Of a DNA stretch of 64,000 nt, positions 36,287 through 45,195 are shown piece after piece (within the stretch, counting starts at the first letter, position 1; each line of letters opens with the position of its first letter). Both the position numbers and the translations under genes were made by a program. The notes under the pieces were generated by a model that made no database searches, had not been told where the DNA came from, and saw only the letters and a program-made list of their open reading frames with translations. The stretch comes from Pseudomonas syringae. GTDB lineage: Bacteria > Pseudomonadota > Gammaproteobacteria > Pseudomonadales > Pseudomonadaceae. The stretch lies in contig NZ_WKCB01000018.1 of NCBI RefSeq assembly GCF_021606685.1, positions 1 through 64,000 on the forward strand, given 5' to 3'.

Positions 36287-37494
36287 GCGGGCTCCTTTTG
36301 GTTGAGCGGCACCAGGCTGGCGTACACCTGCTCCAGCTGGCCGGCGGCGACGCTCCAGTCATGGGCGCGGCGCACGTAGGCGCGGCCCGCGTCCCCCATG
36401 GGGGCGGCAGCGTCGGGGAACTGCAACAGGCGTATCACCGCGTCCGCCAGCTCGGCGGCGGTCTGGCCGCCGAGGTAGTCCAGGCCTTCCACCAGGTCCA
36501 GCCCCGAGACGCCTTGCTCGGTACTCGCCAACGGCAGGCCGGCGGCCAGGGCTTCAAGTACCTTGAGCTTGGAACCACCGCCATGGCGCAACGGCGCCAG
36601 AAACACCGAGCAGCTCGACTGCAGGTCCAACAGGTTGGGCACAAAGCCTTGCCATTCGATACGCGGGTCCGGCCAGCGTTCGCGCCAACTGGTCGGCATG
36701 CCGAAGCCGCACACGCTCATGCGCGCATCCGGGCAGCGCGCCCAGACCTTGGGCAGGATTTCATCCAGGGCCCACTCGATGGCATCCACGTTCGGCGCAT
36801 ATTCATAGTTGCCCAGAAACAGCACGCGGCGGGTCGACGGGTCGGGGCGGGCCGCGGCGAAGTGGTCGCAGTCCACCCCATTGACCACCACGTGCACCGG
36901 TTTGCCGGCAATTTTTGCCAACACCTTGGCGTCGCTGTCGGTCACCGCCACCACCTGCTTGGCCTTGCGCATCACCCGTTGTTCCCAGCGCGCATAGCGC
37001 CATTGGTCGTAGCGGATAAACGGCAATGACCAGTTCGGCAAACGGTCGTAGGTGGCGGCGCCGAGGGCCGATTCCACATTGTGTTCGGTCAGCACGAACG
37101 GTTGGGCTTTGCGCGCCAGCGCCTCTTCGTAGGGCTGGAAGCTGTAGCTGTGCTCGATCTGCACCACGTCCCAGTACTCGCCCAGCAACCAGTTGAACGT
37201 GTCCTGCAACTGCCCCGACAGGCCATTCACACTGGCCAGCAGCGGGTAAGGCGCAAACAGCCCGGCCAGCAGGGTGGTGACGCTGCGCAGCGGGCGGCGC
37301 GGCAGGATGATCAACTGCTCGACAACCGCCTCCAGCACCTGGCGGTCGGCGAGCGACACCGGGTGCTTGTCATGCAGCAGTAGGGTGATCCGGTGCCCGC
37401 GCGCCGCCAGGCTGCGCAACAGGTGGAACTGGCGCGTCTTGCCGCCGCTGGTGGCGGGCCAGGGCGAGTACGGCAGGATCCATAGAATGCGCAT
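36277..37494 (-). CDS. pslH: Family 4 glycosyltransferase PslH
   Basis: This GT4 glycosyltransferase of about 405 residues contributes to the Psl repeat unit. It has the start MRILWILPYSPWPATSGGKT, a central VVNGVDCDHF and the C-terminal APLRHGGGSKLKVLEALAAG motif with the acidic residue of the EX7E site. I choose the ATG at MRILW. A start six codons upstream would overlap pslG and adds MGLRPA only. Confidence 0.88.
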   Translation of the reverse strand: MRILWILPYSPWPATSGGKTRQFHLLRSLAARGHRITLLLHDKHPVSLADRQVLEAVVEQLIILPRRPLRSVTTLLAGLFAPYPLLASVNGLSGQLQDTFNWLLGEYWDVVQIEHSYSFQPYEEALARKAQPFVLTEHNVESALGAATYDRLPNWSLPFIRYDQWRYARWEQRVMRKAKQVVAVTDSDAKVLAKIAGKPVHVVVNGVDCDHFAAARPDPSTRRVLFLGNYEYAPNVDAIEWALDEILPKVWARCPDARMSVCGFGMPTSWRERWPDPRIEWQGFVPNLLDLQSSCSVFLAPLRHGGGSKLKVLEALAAGLPLASTEQGVSGLDLVEGLDYLGGQTAAELADAVIRLLQFPDAAAPMGDAGRAYVRRAHDWSVAAGQLEQVYASLVPLNQKEPACV

Positions 37495-37502
37495 GGCAGG
37501 CC

Positions 37503-38831
37503 TCAGTCCCATAACAGAATTTGCAGGTTCGGCTTGACCGTCACGGTCAGGCCGTTGGTACCGCTTACCGGGGTTTGCGTGCCGCGCAGCGGGTCGTACA
37601 CGGTGGCACTGGCCACGCCGGGCAGGTGTGCGTTGCCGCCCTCGGCCGCCCAGAAAAACCAGACTTTGCGCCCATCGGCACGGGTCCAGCCGATGCTGAA
37701 CAAACCATCGGGCAACTGGTCGGCGACGGGTGGGTCGCCGGGGGTCAGTTGGGGCCCGCTGACGTCGAGGAAGTTTTTCAGCGCGGTGTAGGCCGGCTTG
37801 GGGTTGGCGTCGATGTCGAGCAGGCCATAGAACTGGTCACGCACGCTGGCGCGCTGGTCCAGGTCGCTCAGGGTAAACAGGAAGATCCGGTCGAAATCCA
37901 TCGCACTCATCAGCGCCACGCGCCGCACAATGTAATCGGCCTGGGTTTGCTCGGTGATGAGGTCCTGGGCGTCCTTGGGGCCGGGGTAGGTCGACCAGCC
38001 CCATTCGGTGCTCCACAGGGTGTTCACGCCGCCGTTGCGCAGGGCCTGGTTGAGGGCGTTGGTCTTGGCGATAAAGTCCAGGTTGGCCGGGTCGTTGCCT
38101 TCGGGCAGTTGGGTGTAGGGGTGATAGGCAATCACCGTGTTCAGGCTGGCCACGCCAAGCGCGCCGAGGGCGTCGAACATTGTCTGGCCGTTGGGCATTT
38201 CACTGAAGAACGCCATGCCGGCGGCGACCACTGGTTTGCTCGGGGCCACAGCACGCAAGGCCCCGGCGCTGGCGCTGAGCAGCGCGGCAAAACCGGCCGG
38301 GTCTGCCACCGGGCGCCAGAAGCCCAGCAGGTTCGGTTCGTTCCAGACCTGCCAGGCGTCGACACTGGGGTAACGCTGGGCCAGCAGCGCCATGCGGTTG
38401 GCAAACACGTTCGGGTCCTTGGGTGGGTACTGGTCCTGGTAGGGCGCACCCACCGGCGCGGTGGTGGCGAAGGGCGCCGAACCCACCAGGTAGAACACCG
38501 ACTTGAGTTGATTGTCTTGCAGCTTGCCGACCAACTGGTCAAGCGTTGCGACCTGATACTGGTGTTCCGCCGGTTCCAGTTGATCCCAATGCAGGTCCAG
38601 GCGTACCCACTCCAGGCCCAGTGCCTTGAGGCGGTCGATCTGCAGTTGATAACGCTGGGGGCTGAACCACAGGAACTGCGCGTTCACCCCCAGGAAGTCT
38701 TTCCAGACCACCACCTTGCTGCCCTTGAGCACGTGGTTCTCGGCGTCGGCCTGGCGCCCCCAGATAAAGGCGCCAAGACCCACGATCGCAATCACTGCGA
38801 GCGTCGCCAGGTAGGTGCGTTTACGCGCCAT
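37503..38831 (-). CDS. pslG: Psl-active glycoside hydrolase PslG (GH39-like)
   Basis: PslG of P. aeruginosa is a membrane-anchored periplasmic endo-glycosidase that cuts Psl. This 442-residue protein has an N-terminal signal-anchor helix (about 7-25) and a TIM-barrel hydrolase domain. Glu165 in WQVWNEP and Glu276 in LWSTEWGW sit at the same numbers as the catalytic pair reported for the P. aeruginosa enzyme. It overlaps pslF by 11 bp. Confidence 0.92.
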   Translation of the reverse strand: MARKRTYLATLAVIAIVGLGAFIWGRQADAENHVLKGSKVVVWKDFLGVNAQFLWFSPQRYQLQIDRLKALGLEWVRLDLHWDQLEPAEHQYQVATLDQLVGKLQDNQLKSVFYLVGSAPFATTAPVGAPYQDQYPPKDPNVFANRMALLAQRYPSVDAWQVWNEPNLLGFWRPVADPAGFAALLSASAGALRAVAPSKPVVAAGMAFFSEMPNGQTMFDALGALGVASLNTVIAYHPYTQLPEGNDPANLDFIAKTNALNQALRNGGVNTLWSTEWGWSTYPGPKDAQDLITEQTQADYIVRRVALMSAMDFDRIFLFTLSDLDQRASVRDQFYGLLDIDANPKPAYTALKNFLDVSGPQLTPGDPPVADQLPDGLFSIGWTRADGRKVWFFWAAEGGNAHLPGVASATVYDPLRGTQTPVSGTNGLTVTVKPNLQILLWD

Positions 38832-40011
38832 GGCGGGCTCCTGCGATGGCCTCGCCGAACAGCTCGGCGAATTTCTGCGCGGTCAACGGCCACAGGCGTT
38901 CGCGCCCGATTTCCCCGGCGCGTTCGGCCCAGTCCCGGGCTAGCACAGGGTTGCGCGCCAGGCGCAGCAGTTGTTCGCTGAGCGCGGCCACATCGCCTTG
39001 GGGGTAGATGGCGCCGTTGCCGCTGGCAACCTCTTCGGCAAACGCGCGCGCATCCGACGTAATCGCCCCGCGCCCGCACGCCGCGGCCCAGGACAACGCC
39101 CCACTGGTGCCACGCTGGCGCCCGAGCAGGCCGAGTTTTTTCGATTCACGGTAAGGCAGCACCATCACATGGTGGGCCTGGATGGTCTGGGCAATCTCGT
39201 CGGCTGGCAGGTTCAAGCGCCAGTCGATGGCGTCGCTCAGGCCGAGTTCGGCGATCTGGCTGTTCAACTGTTCCAGGTAATTGCCGCCGGCACCGAAGGC
39301 CATTTCCGCAGCGGTGCCGCCGGCCAGGGTCAGGCGGACACGGCCGCGCAACTCCGGGGCTTGCTTGAACACCTGCGCCAGGGCCTGCACCAGGTCTTCG
39401 ATGCCTTTGCCCCGGTAGATAAACCCGAAGTACAGCAGGCGCAGCGTCTCCAGCGACGGCAAGTCGGCCTGCGGAATCGCCAGGTTGGCGTGGTTGATCA
39501 CCGCGACCTTGCCCGCCGGCACCTGCATGCGCTGGCTCAGGCAATCGGCGCCGAGGCGGGTGAGGGTGACCATGCGCGTCAAACCCGCCGCGACTTGGCG
39601 CTCTTCCCGCAAGGTCAGCGGGTCGGCCAGCACCACCGCCGCTTGGGGCATGGGGCTGGGCAAACGCTCCAGCAGGTTCAGCGGGAACGGCAGGTGCTCA
39701 CGTCGCCACACCATGCGTTCGGGGTCGTGCACGGTGGCGGTCAGCGGCAGGTGCGAGTAGGCCTTGCGCAGTTCGCGCAGGGCCAGGAACTCGCCCAGGC
39801 GCCCACCGCCCAGCTCGGCGTGGACCACGTCCACGGCCTGCCAGTTGAAGCCGGCGATTGCCTGCTTGATTGCCTCGCTGTTGCCCGCCACACCGGCCAA
39901 CGGCGTTACCACTGTCACGCCCAGTTGCTCCAGCGCCGTACGGAAATGGTTCGCGTAGTCGGCGATGCCGTTTTTTTCCGGCGGCAAAGGCGCGAGCAGG
40001 GCGATACGCAT
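38821..40011 (-). CDS. pslF: Family 4 glycosyltransferase PslF
   Basis: This 396-residue GT-B enzyme is predicted to add a sugar to the lipid-linked Psl unit. It starts MRIALLAPLPPEKNGIADYA, typical of GT4 enzymes. A VINHANLAIP segment and the FGFIYRGKGIEDLV donor domain start follow. It overlaps pslE by one base and pslG by 11 bp. Confidence 0.88.
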   Translation of the reverse strand: MRIALLAPLPPEKNGIADYANHFRTALEQLGVTVVTPLAGVAGNSEAIKQAIAGFNWQAVDVVHAELGGGRLGEFLALRELRKAYSHLPLTATVHDPERMVWRREHLPFPLNLLERLPSPMPQAAVVLADPLTLREERQVAAGLTRMVTLTRLGADCLSQRMQVPAGKVAVINHANLAIPQADLPSLETLRLLYFGFIYRGKGIEDLVQALAQVFKQAPELRGRVRLTLAGGTAAEMAFGAGGNYLEQLNSQIAELGLSDAIDWRLNLPADEIAQTIQAHHVMVLPYRESKKLGLLGRQRGTSGALSWAAACGRGAITSDARAFAEEVASGNGAIYPQGDVAALSEQLLRLARNPVLARDWAERAGEIGRERLWPLTAQKFAELFGEAIAGARHGA

Positions 40012-42002
40012 CAGAACGCCCCCCGGTATTTACCGATGGTGTGCAGCACTTTGCCTGGCACTTCGAACTTGCGACGGTTGATGATGATGCCGTCCACCTT
40101 GCCGAACGCGGTGTTGAGGATCGACAGCGCATGCTCCACCACCGGCACGGTACTTTTGCGCGCCTCCACCACCAGCCCGATCAGGTCGGCGCGGCGCAGG
40201 GTGATAAACGCATCGCGGTTATCCAGCAGGGCCGAGGCGTCCAGCAGGACCACTTCGCCCGGTGCTGCCGCTTCAAGCCCGCCGACCCGCACGTTGATGC
40301 CGTTTTCGCGCAACAACTGGCGCAGCTGTTCCACCACAAAGGTGACGCCTTCGCCATGCCGCGCCGAAGTCAGCCCCAGCACCAGGCCCTGTTCGGCGAT
40401 TCGCGCCGGCTGCAACAGGCTGTACAGCCGGTAGATGCTCGCGTGGAAAGCGTTGGTGCTTTGCGCGGTGGTGGTGTCCAGCTCCGGCAGGGTGGTCCAC
40501 AGCGGCAGGCCGAACTTGCGTTCCACCAGGCCGCCGTCGTGGATACGCTGGTCGAGCAGGTAGCACAGGTAGATCACCAGCAGGCCGACGACGATCGCAA
40601 ACGGGATCGCCAACACCAGCATCACCAGGGTTTTGGGGAAGATGCGGCCCGGGTTCAGGGTGGCTTCTTCGATCACCGCAATGTTACTGATCTGGCTGTT
40701 ATCCAGCTCACGGTCGATGCGCGATTTTTCCAGGTTGTCCACGTACAGCGCGTAGTTGCGCTCGGTGGTGTTCAACTCGCGGGAAAGGCGCGCCAGTTCC
40801 GGTTCGATCTCCAGGGATTCCTTGCGTTGGTCCTCCAGGTTCACCAGTTGCTTCTGCTGCTGAACCAGTTGGGTGCGCAGCGCCAGGTTATTGCTCGTCT
40901 CATCCAGCAGCACGCGCTGCAAGTGGATTTCCAGGGTGTTCGGCGCACGGTTCTCCGAGGCCTGCACGGTGTTGGCCTCGCTGGCGACCATGCCCTGCAT
41001 CGCGCGGATCGACGCATCCAGGGCTTTGACCGGCGGCGCGTTGTCGGTGTAGGTGCGCATCATGTCGGCTTTTTCCAGCAGCTTCTGGTTGAGCAGGCGA
41101 CGTAAATCCTGCTGCTGCGGGTTCAGCGCGATCTGGCGCACCGTGGTCACTTCCTTGGGCTGGCCCTTGAGTTGGTTACGGGTGCTCTGGATCGCGCTGT
41201 CGGACGAGGCGATCAGCCGCGTGGTGTTGAACACCTCGCCACGCAGCACGTTGATGCGCTCGGACAAATCTTCCAGGCGGTCGGTGATGCTCGCCGCGCC
41301 GATCTGGTTCAAGTGCGTGAGGATCTGTTCCTTGTAGCTCTTGATCTCGGTGGCGCTGTTTGCCGCCTGGCCTTCATAGAAGGCATACAGGCTCTTGCGC
41401 CCCAAGGCCTGGGTGCGTTCGTTGATGTACGTCTCGACCCAATTTTTGACCACCGCCTGGGCAATTTCCGGGTCGCCCCAGGTAAAGCTGATGTCCATGA
41501 CCGTGGAGCCGGCGGCGTGGCTCACCTCAAAACTCTTCTCCAGGGCCGCGGCCAGGCGCTCCACCGGGGTGGTTTTTTCCACCACGCCAACGGTTTCCAG
41601 TACCACGCGCAGGCCGTCGAATACCGCGCCCACGCCGCTTTTGACGGCGTGCTTGACGCGTTTGAAGAAGCCTTCGGGCGGCGGCGCGTTGTTGATCACC
41701 TCCAGGTAATGCTCGGCCACCGCCCGCACGATCGGGCGACCGGTCAGCAAGCGCTCTTCGTCGACAATCGGGTCGCGCTGGGTGCTGGGCATCACCAGCG
41801 CCTGGCGGTTGCTGATCTCGATAGGCAGGGTCGAGTCGCGGCCCGGCTTCACCAGCAGGCGCGCGGTGGATTCGTACTTGGCCGGCAGCAGAAAGGCGCC
41901 CAGCAGAATGATCACCAGCGCGGCAATGGCCGCCAGTTTGAATTCATGCCGGAAGATGAAAAACAAGCGCAGAAGATCACGAAAAGAACGGATCTCGATC
42001 AT
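40011..42002 (-). CDS. pslE: Wzz/Wzc-like polysaccharide co-polymerase PslE
   Basis: This inner-membrane co-polymerase controls chain length or export of Psl. The protein of about 663 residues has a first transmembrane helix near 24-44, a long periplasmic Wzz region with coiled-coil helices, a GNVR-type segment, and a second helix near 465-490. A BY-kinase-like cytoplasmic domain follows, but its P-loop reads GLTSARHGEGVT with no lysine. There is no tyrosine cluster at the C-terminus, so autokinase activity is unlikely. I start at MIEIRSFR, after GAAGGAGC. Confidence 0.9.
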   Translation of the reverse strand: MIEIRSFRDLLRLFFIFRHEFKLAAIAALVIILLGAFLLPAKYESTARLLVKPGRDSTLPIEISNRQALVMPSTQRDPIVDEERLLTGRPIVRAVAEHYLEVINNAPPPEGFFKRVKHAVKSGVGAVFDGLRVVLETVGVVEKTTPVERLAAALEKSFEVSHAAGSTVMDISFTWGDPEIAQAVVKNWVETYINERTQALGRKSLYAFYEGQAANSATEIKSYKEQILTHLNQIGAASITDRLEDLSERINVLRGEVFNTTRLIASSDSAIQSTRNQLKGQPKEVTTVRQIALNPQQQDLRRLLNQKLLEKADMMRTYTDNAPPVKALDASIRAMQGMVASEANTVQASENRAPNTLEIHLQRVLLDETSNNLALRTQLVQQQKQLVNLEDQRKESLEIEPELARLSRELNTTERNYALYVDNLEKSRIDRELDNSQISNIAVIEEATLNPGRIFPKTLVMLVLAIPFAIVVGLLVIYLCYLLDQRIHDGGLVERKFGLPLWTTLPELDTTTAQSTNAFHASIYRLYSLLQPARIAEQGLVLGLTSARHGEGVTFVVEQLRQLLRENGINVRVGGLEAAAPGEVVLLDASALLDNRDAFITLRRADLIGLVVEARKSTVPVVEHALSILNTAFGKVDGIIINRRKFEVPGKVLHTIGKYRGAF

Positions 42003-42015
42003 GGATGTCGCTCCT

Positions 42016-42816
42016 TCAGTTATTGCCGCCGCTGGTTCGGGTGTAGTTGTAGCCAACCCCAATGGACTTGGTAAACGGGATCAGTTGGTTCATGTAGGTG
42101 TCCACTCCCTGGATGCGCTCGCCGACGTTGGATTTGGGCACGAACACCACATCGCCGCGTTGCAGGCGCACGGGTTTGCGGCCGTTGGCGCCGGTCTTGA
42201 GGAGTTGGCTGAAGTCCAGGAAGTAAGCGTGATAGGCGCCCTGGGCGTCTTCGCGCAGCAGCGCGACCATGCTCGCATCGCCCGCCGGGTTGACCCCGCC
42301 GGCACCGAGAATCGCCTGTTCCAGGGTGTTGGCCGTGGCGATCTGCACCGCCGTCGGGTTGTTCACCGCGCCGCCGACGATCACCGAATTTGCCGGTGCC
42401 TGGTTGATGTTCACCGTCACGCGCGGCTCGCGGTACGTCTGCGCGAGCTTGCCGGTCAGCTCCGTGGCCAGGTCCGAGGGCTGGCGCCCGGCAACCTGGA
42501 TTGGGCCGAGGAACGGGTAGTTGATCTTGCCGTCGGTTTGCACCGTGTACAGCGTCAGCTCGTAGATGGTGCTGACGTTGAACGCCGACAGCGTCGGCAT
42601 CTCGCCCGCATCGCGCACGATACGCAACTGGTCGCCGACGCGGATGCGTTCCACCGCCGGCGGCAACTGGGCGAGCTGCTCGAGGGCGCGCTTGCCGTCT
42701 TCGACGGCCTGGCTGTCCGGTGACACGATGCGTGCCGGGGTATTGCAGGCGGCCAGGGCCAGCATGGCCAGAGCGAGCACGGTTTTTTTCATTAAGTGGG
42801 ATTTCCTGTGGGTCAT
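42016..42816 (-). CDS. pslD: Outer-membrane polysaccharide export lipoprotein PslD
   Basis: This Wza-like export protein has a lipoprotein signal (MKKTVLALAMLALAAC), a Poly_export domain (VGDQLRIV...FNVSTIYELTLYTVQTDGK) and one or more SLBB-type repeats. The chosen ATG is preceded by GGAGGTGA, which overlaps the pslC stop. A second ATG at the MKKTV position is also possible and leaves the signal intact. It should form the outer-membrane channel for Psl together with PslE. Confidence 0.9.
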   Translation of the reverse strand: MTHRKSHLMKKTVLALAMLALAACNTPARIVSPDSQAVEDGKRALEQLAQLPPAVERIRVGDQLRIVRDAGEMPTLSAFNVSTIYELTLYTVQTDGKINYPFLGPIQVAGRQPSDLATELTGKLAQTYREPRVTVNINQAPANSVIVGGAVNNPTAVQIATANTLEQAILGAGGVNPAGDASMVALLREDAQGAYHAYFLDFSQLLKTGANGRKPVRLQRGDVVFVPKSNVGERIQGVDTYMNQLIPFTKSIGVGYNYTRTSGGNN

Positions 42817-42821
42817 GCTGC

Positions 42822-43733
42822 TCACCTCCAATAACCGGGAAACATGCTGATGCGCCGCTTGAGGGACAGCGGCAAACGACGCTCAAGATGGCCCAGCCGG
42901 TAGCCGAGCAATTTGAAGGCACTGCGCACCAGCACTTCGGGCACCCGGTGCAAGGCACCGGCCTTGCGCAGGGCCGCGAGTTCGGCCAGCACATAGCGCT
43001 TGCCTTCGCCCCCTGCGTCGCCAAACGCCTGCTTGATCCACGGCTCGCGACCGTAGAACACGCCGATGTCGAAGTAGCGGTGAAACTCATCCATAAGCGC
43101 GTAATCGTGGGAGTGATGCACCTGCGCCGTGGCGGCGTAGCGCACCTTGTAGCCGTCCAGCAGCATGCGCGCGGCCACGTAGGCGTCTTCGCTGCCGATC
43201 ACGTCGGCCGGGAAGCCTCCCACCGCCTGCAACGCGCTGCGCCGGTACACCGAAAACGAATCGGAGCTGAAGCACGTCTTGATCCCCAGTTCCGGCGCAT
43301 CGGCCAGGCTCTTGCTGCGGCTGTGTGGCGGGTAGTTGAAGTGCCGCGATTGCGCGCCCAGCACACCGGCATCCGGGTGCGGCAGCTGGCGACCGTAGGC
43401 CACGCCGTTGAGCGGGTCCTGCTGCAATTCATCGAGCAGGTTGGCGAAGGTGTCGGGGGTGGCGGGGATGGCGTCCTGGGTCATGACGATGAGCGCGTCG
43501 CCCCCCACCTGTTCGCTGGCCCAGCGCCGCGTGCCGCCGTGGTTGAAGTCACGCGCGTCGATCACTTCGACGCGCGCACCGAACTCACGAAAGCGCGCCA
43601 CGGTGTCGTCGCTGGAGGCGCTGTCCACCACCAGCATCTCGTCCGGTTGCAGGGTTTGCATCTTCAGCGCCGGCAGCAGGCGTGCCAGGTGGCTGGATGC
43701 GTTACGGGTGGGGATGATCAGGGACGTACGCAT
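42822..43733 (-). CDS. pslC: Family 2 glycosyltransferase PslC
   Basis: This 303-residue GT-A glycosyltransferase starts RTSLIIPTRNASSHLARLLP and has the acidic VVDSASSDDT motif and MTQDAIPATPD, which fit nucleotide-sugar and metal binding. It lacks transmembrane helices and should act on the cytoplasmic side on the Psl unit. It is separated from pslB by one base. Confidence 0.9.
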   Translation of the reverse strand: MRTSLIIPTRNASSHLARLLPALKMQTLQPDEMLVVDSASSDDTVARFREFGARVEVIDARDFNHGGTRRWASEQVGGDALIVMTQDAIPATPDTFANLLDELQQDPLNGVAYGRQLPHPDAGVLGAQSRHFNYPPHSRSKSLADAPELGIKTCFSSDSFSVYRRSALQAVGGFPADVIGSEDAYVAARMLLDGYKVRYAATAQVHHSHDYALMDEFHRYFDIGVFYGREPWIKQAFGDAGGEGKRYVLAELAALRKAGALHRVPEVLVRSAFKLLGYRLGHLERRLPLSLKRRISMFPGYWR

Positions 43734-43734
43734 G

Positions 43735-45195
43735 TCACCTCTTCACGTCGGCCGGGGCGCGCCCGTAGATATCGTCAAAGCGCACGATGTCGTCCTCGCC
43801 CAGGTACTCGCCGCTCTGCACCTCGATCATCACCAGGTCGATGATGCCGGGGTTGGTCAGGCGGTGTTTGTGCCCGGCCGGGATGTAGGTGGACTCGTTG
43901 GCGTTGATCAGGAATTCGCGCTCGCCGTTGGTGATCTGCGCGGCGCCGCTGACCACCACCCAGTGTTCGCTGCGGTGGTGGTGCATCTGCAACGACAGCG
44001 ATGCCTGGGGCTTGACCACGATGCGCTTGATTTTGAAACGGCTGCTTTCCTCCAGCACGGTGTAGGTGCCCCACGGCCGGGTGACGGTGCGGTGCAGGCT
44101 GTACGCCGGGTGGTTCTGGCGCTTGAGTTCGGCAACGATGTAGCGCACATCCTGGCTGCGGTGGGCGTCGGCGATCAGCAGTGCGTCAGGGGTGTCGACG
44201 ATGATCAGGTCGCGCACGCCCACGGCGCCCAACACGCGTTTGGGCGAGTCGATGTAGCAGTTGTGCACGTCATGCAGAATGGCTTCGCCGTTGACCTGGT
44301 TGCCGTGCGCATCGCTGGGCGTGAGCTGGCGCAGGGCTTCCCAGGAACCGATGTCGCTCCAGCCGATGTCGCAGGGCACCACGGCGACTTGTTTGGACTT
44401 TTCCATCAGCGCCACGTCGATGGAAATGTCCGGCGCACTGCCGAATGCCTCCGAATCCAGTTCTCGCTGGCGCGAGGTTTTGTTCTGCAGGCTCTGGCTG
44501 TGCTCCAGCGCGGCGCGGGCGGCGCTCAGCACGTCGGGGGCGTGGGCGCCGAGTTCCTCCACCAGGGTGCTGGCCTTGAAGCAGAACATGCCGGCGTTCC
44601 ACAGGTGTTTGCCGCCGTCTAGGTAGGCTTGGGCAGTCGCCAGGTCGGGTTTCTCGACGAAGCGTTTGACCCGGTTGCCGTGGCTCAGCGGCTCGCCTTG
44701 TTCGATATAGCCAAAGCCGGTTTCCGGGTGGTCGGGCTGGATGCCGAACGTCACCAGGTAGCCGGCTTCGGCCAGGTCGCGGGCCTGGGTCACGGCCTCG
44801 GCGAATGCCACTTCATTGAGGATCAAATGGTCGGCAGGCATCACCAGCAGTTGCGCGGCGTCGCCGAAATGCTCCTGCACGTGCAGCGCCGCCACGGCAA
44901 TCGCCGCCGCGGTGTTGCGCCCGAACGGTTCCAGCAGCAGGTCCAGGGGCAGGTGGGCCTTGTTGACCAGGCGGTAGTCATCCAGGGTGCGAAACAACAG
45001 GTCACGGTTGGTCACCGTCAACACGCTTTCCACCCCGGGCAACTTGGCGGCGCGCTGGAAGGTCTTTTGCAGCAGGCTCTGGCCGTCGCGCATGCGCATG
45101 AACGGCTTGGGCATATTCTGCCGCGACACCGGCCACAGCCGAGTGCCCGAACCACCGGAAATGATGCAGGGAATCAATCCGTTGAGGGTATTCAT
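43735..45195 (-). CDS. pslB: Bifunctional mannose-1-P guanylyltransferase / mannose-6-P isomerase PslB
   Basis: This 486-residue protein supplies GDP-mannose for Psl. The N-terminal nucleotidyltransferase domain has CIISGGSGTRLWPVSRQ and FVEKPD. The C-terminal cupin has GTYTVLEESSRFKIKRI and QMHHHRSEHWVVVSG, the type II phosphomannose isomerase zinc site. The ATG overlaps the pslA stop by one base (TGATG); a TTG one codon earlier is less likely. Confidence 0.93.
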   Translation of the reverse strand: MNTLNGLIPCIISGGSGTRLWPVSRQNMPKPFMRMRDGQSLLQKTFQRAAKLPGVESVLTVTNRDLLFRTLDDYRLVNKAHLPLDLLLEPFGRNTAAAIAVAALHVQEHFGDAAQLLVMPADHLILNEVAFAEAVTQARDLAEAGYLVTFGIQPDHPETGFGYIEQGEPLSHGNRVKRFVEKPDLATAQAYLDGGKHLWNAGMFCFKASTLVEELGAHAPDVLSAARAALEHSQSLQNKTSRQRELDSEAFGSAPDISIDVALMEKSKQVAVVPCDIGWSDIGSWEALRQLTPSDAHGNQVNGEAILHDVHNCYIDSPKRVLGAVGVRDLIIVDTPDALLIADAHRSQDVRYIVAELKRQNHPAYSLHRTVTRPWGTYTVLEESSRFKIKRIVVKPQASLSLQMHHHRSEHWVVVSGAAQITNGEREFLINANESTYIPAGHKHRLTNPGIIDLVMIEVQSGEYLGEDDIVRFDDIYGRAPADVKR

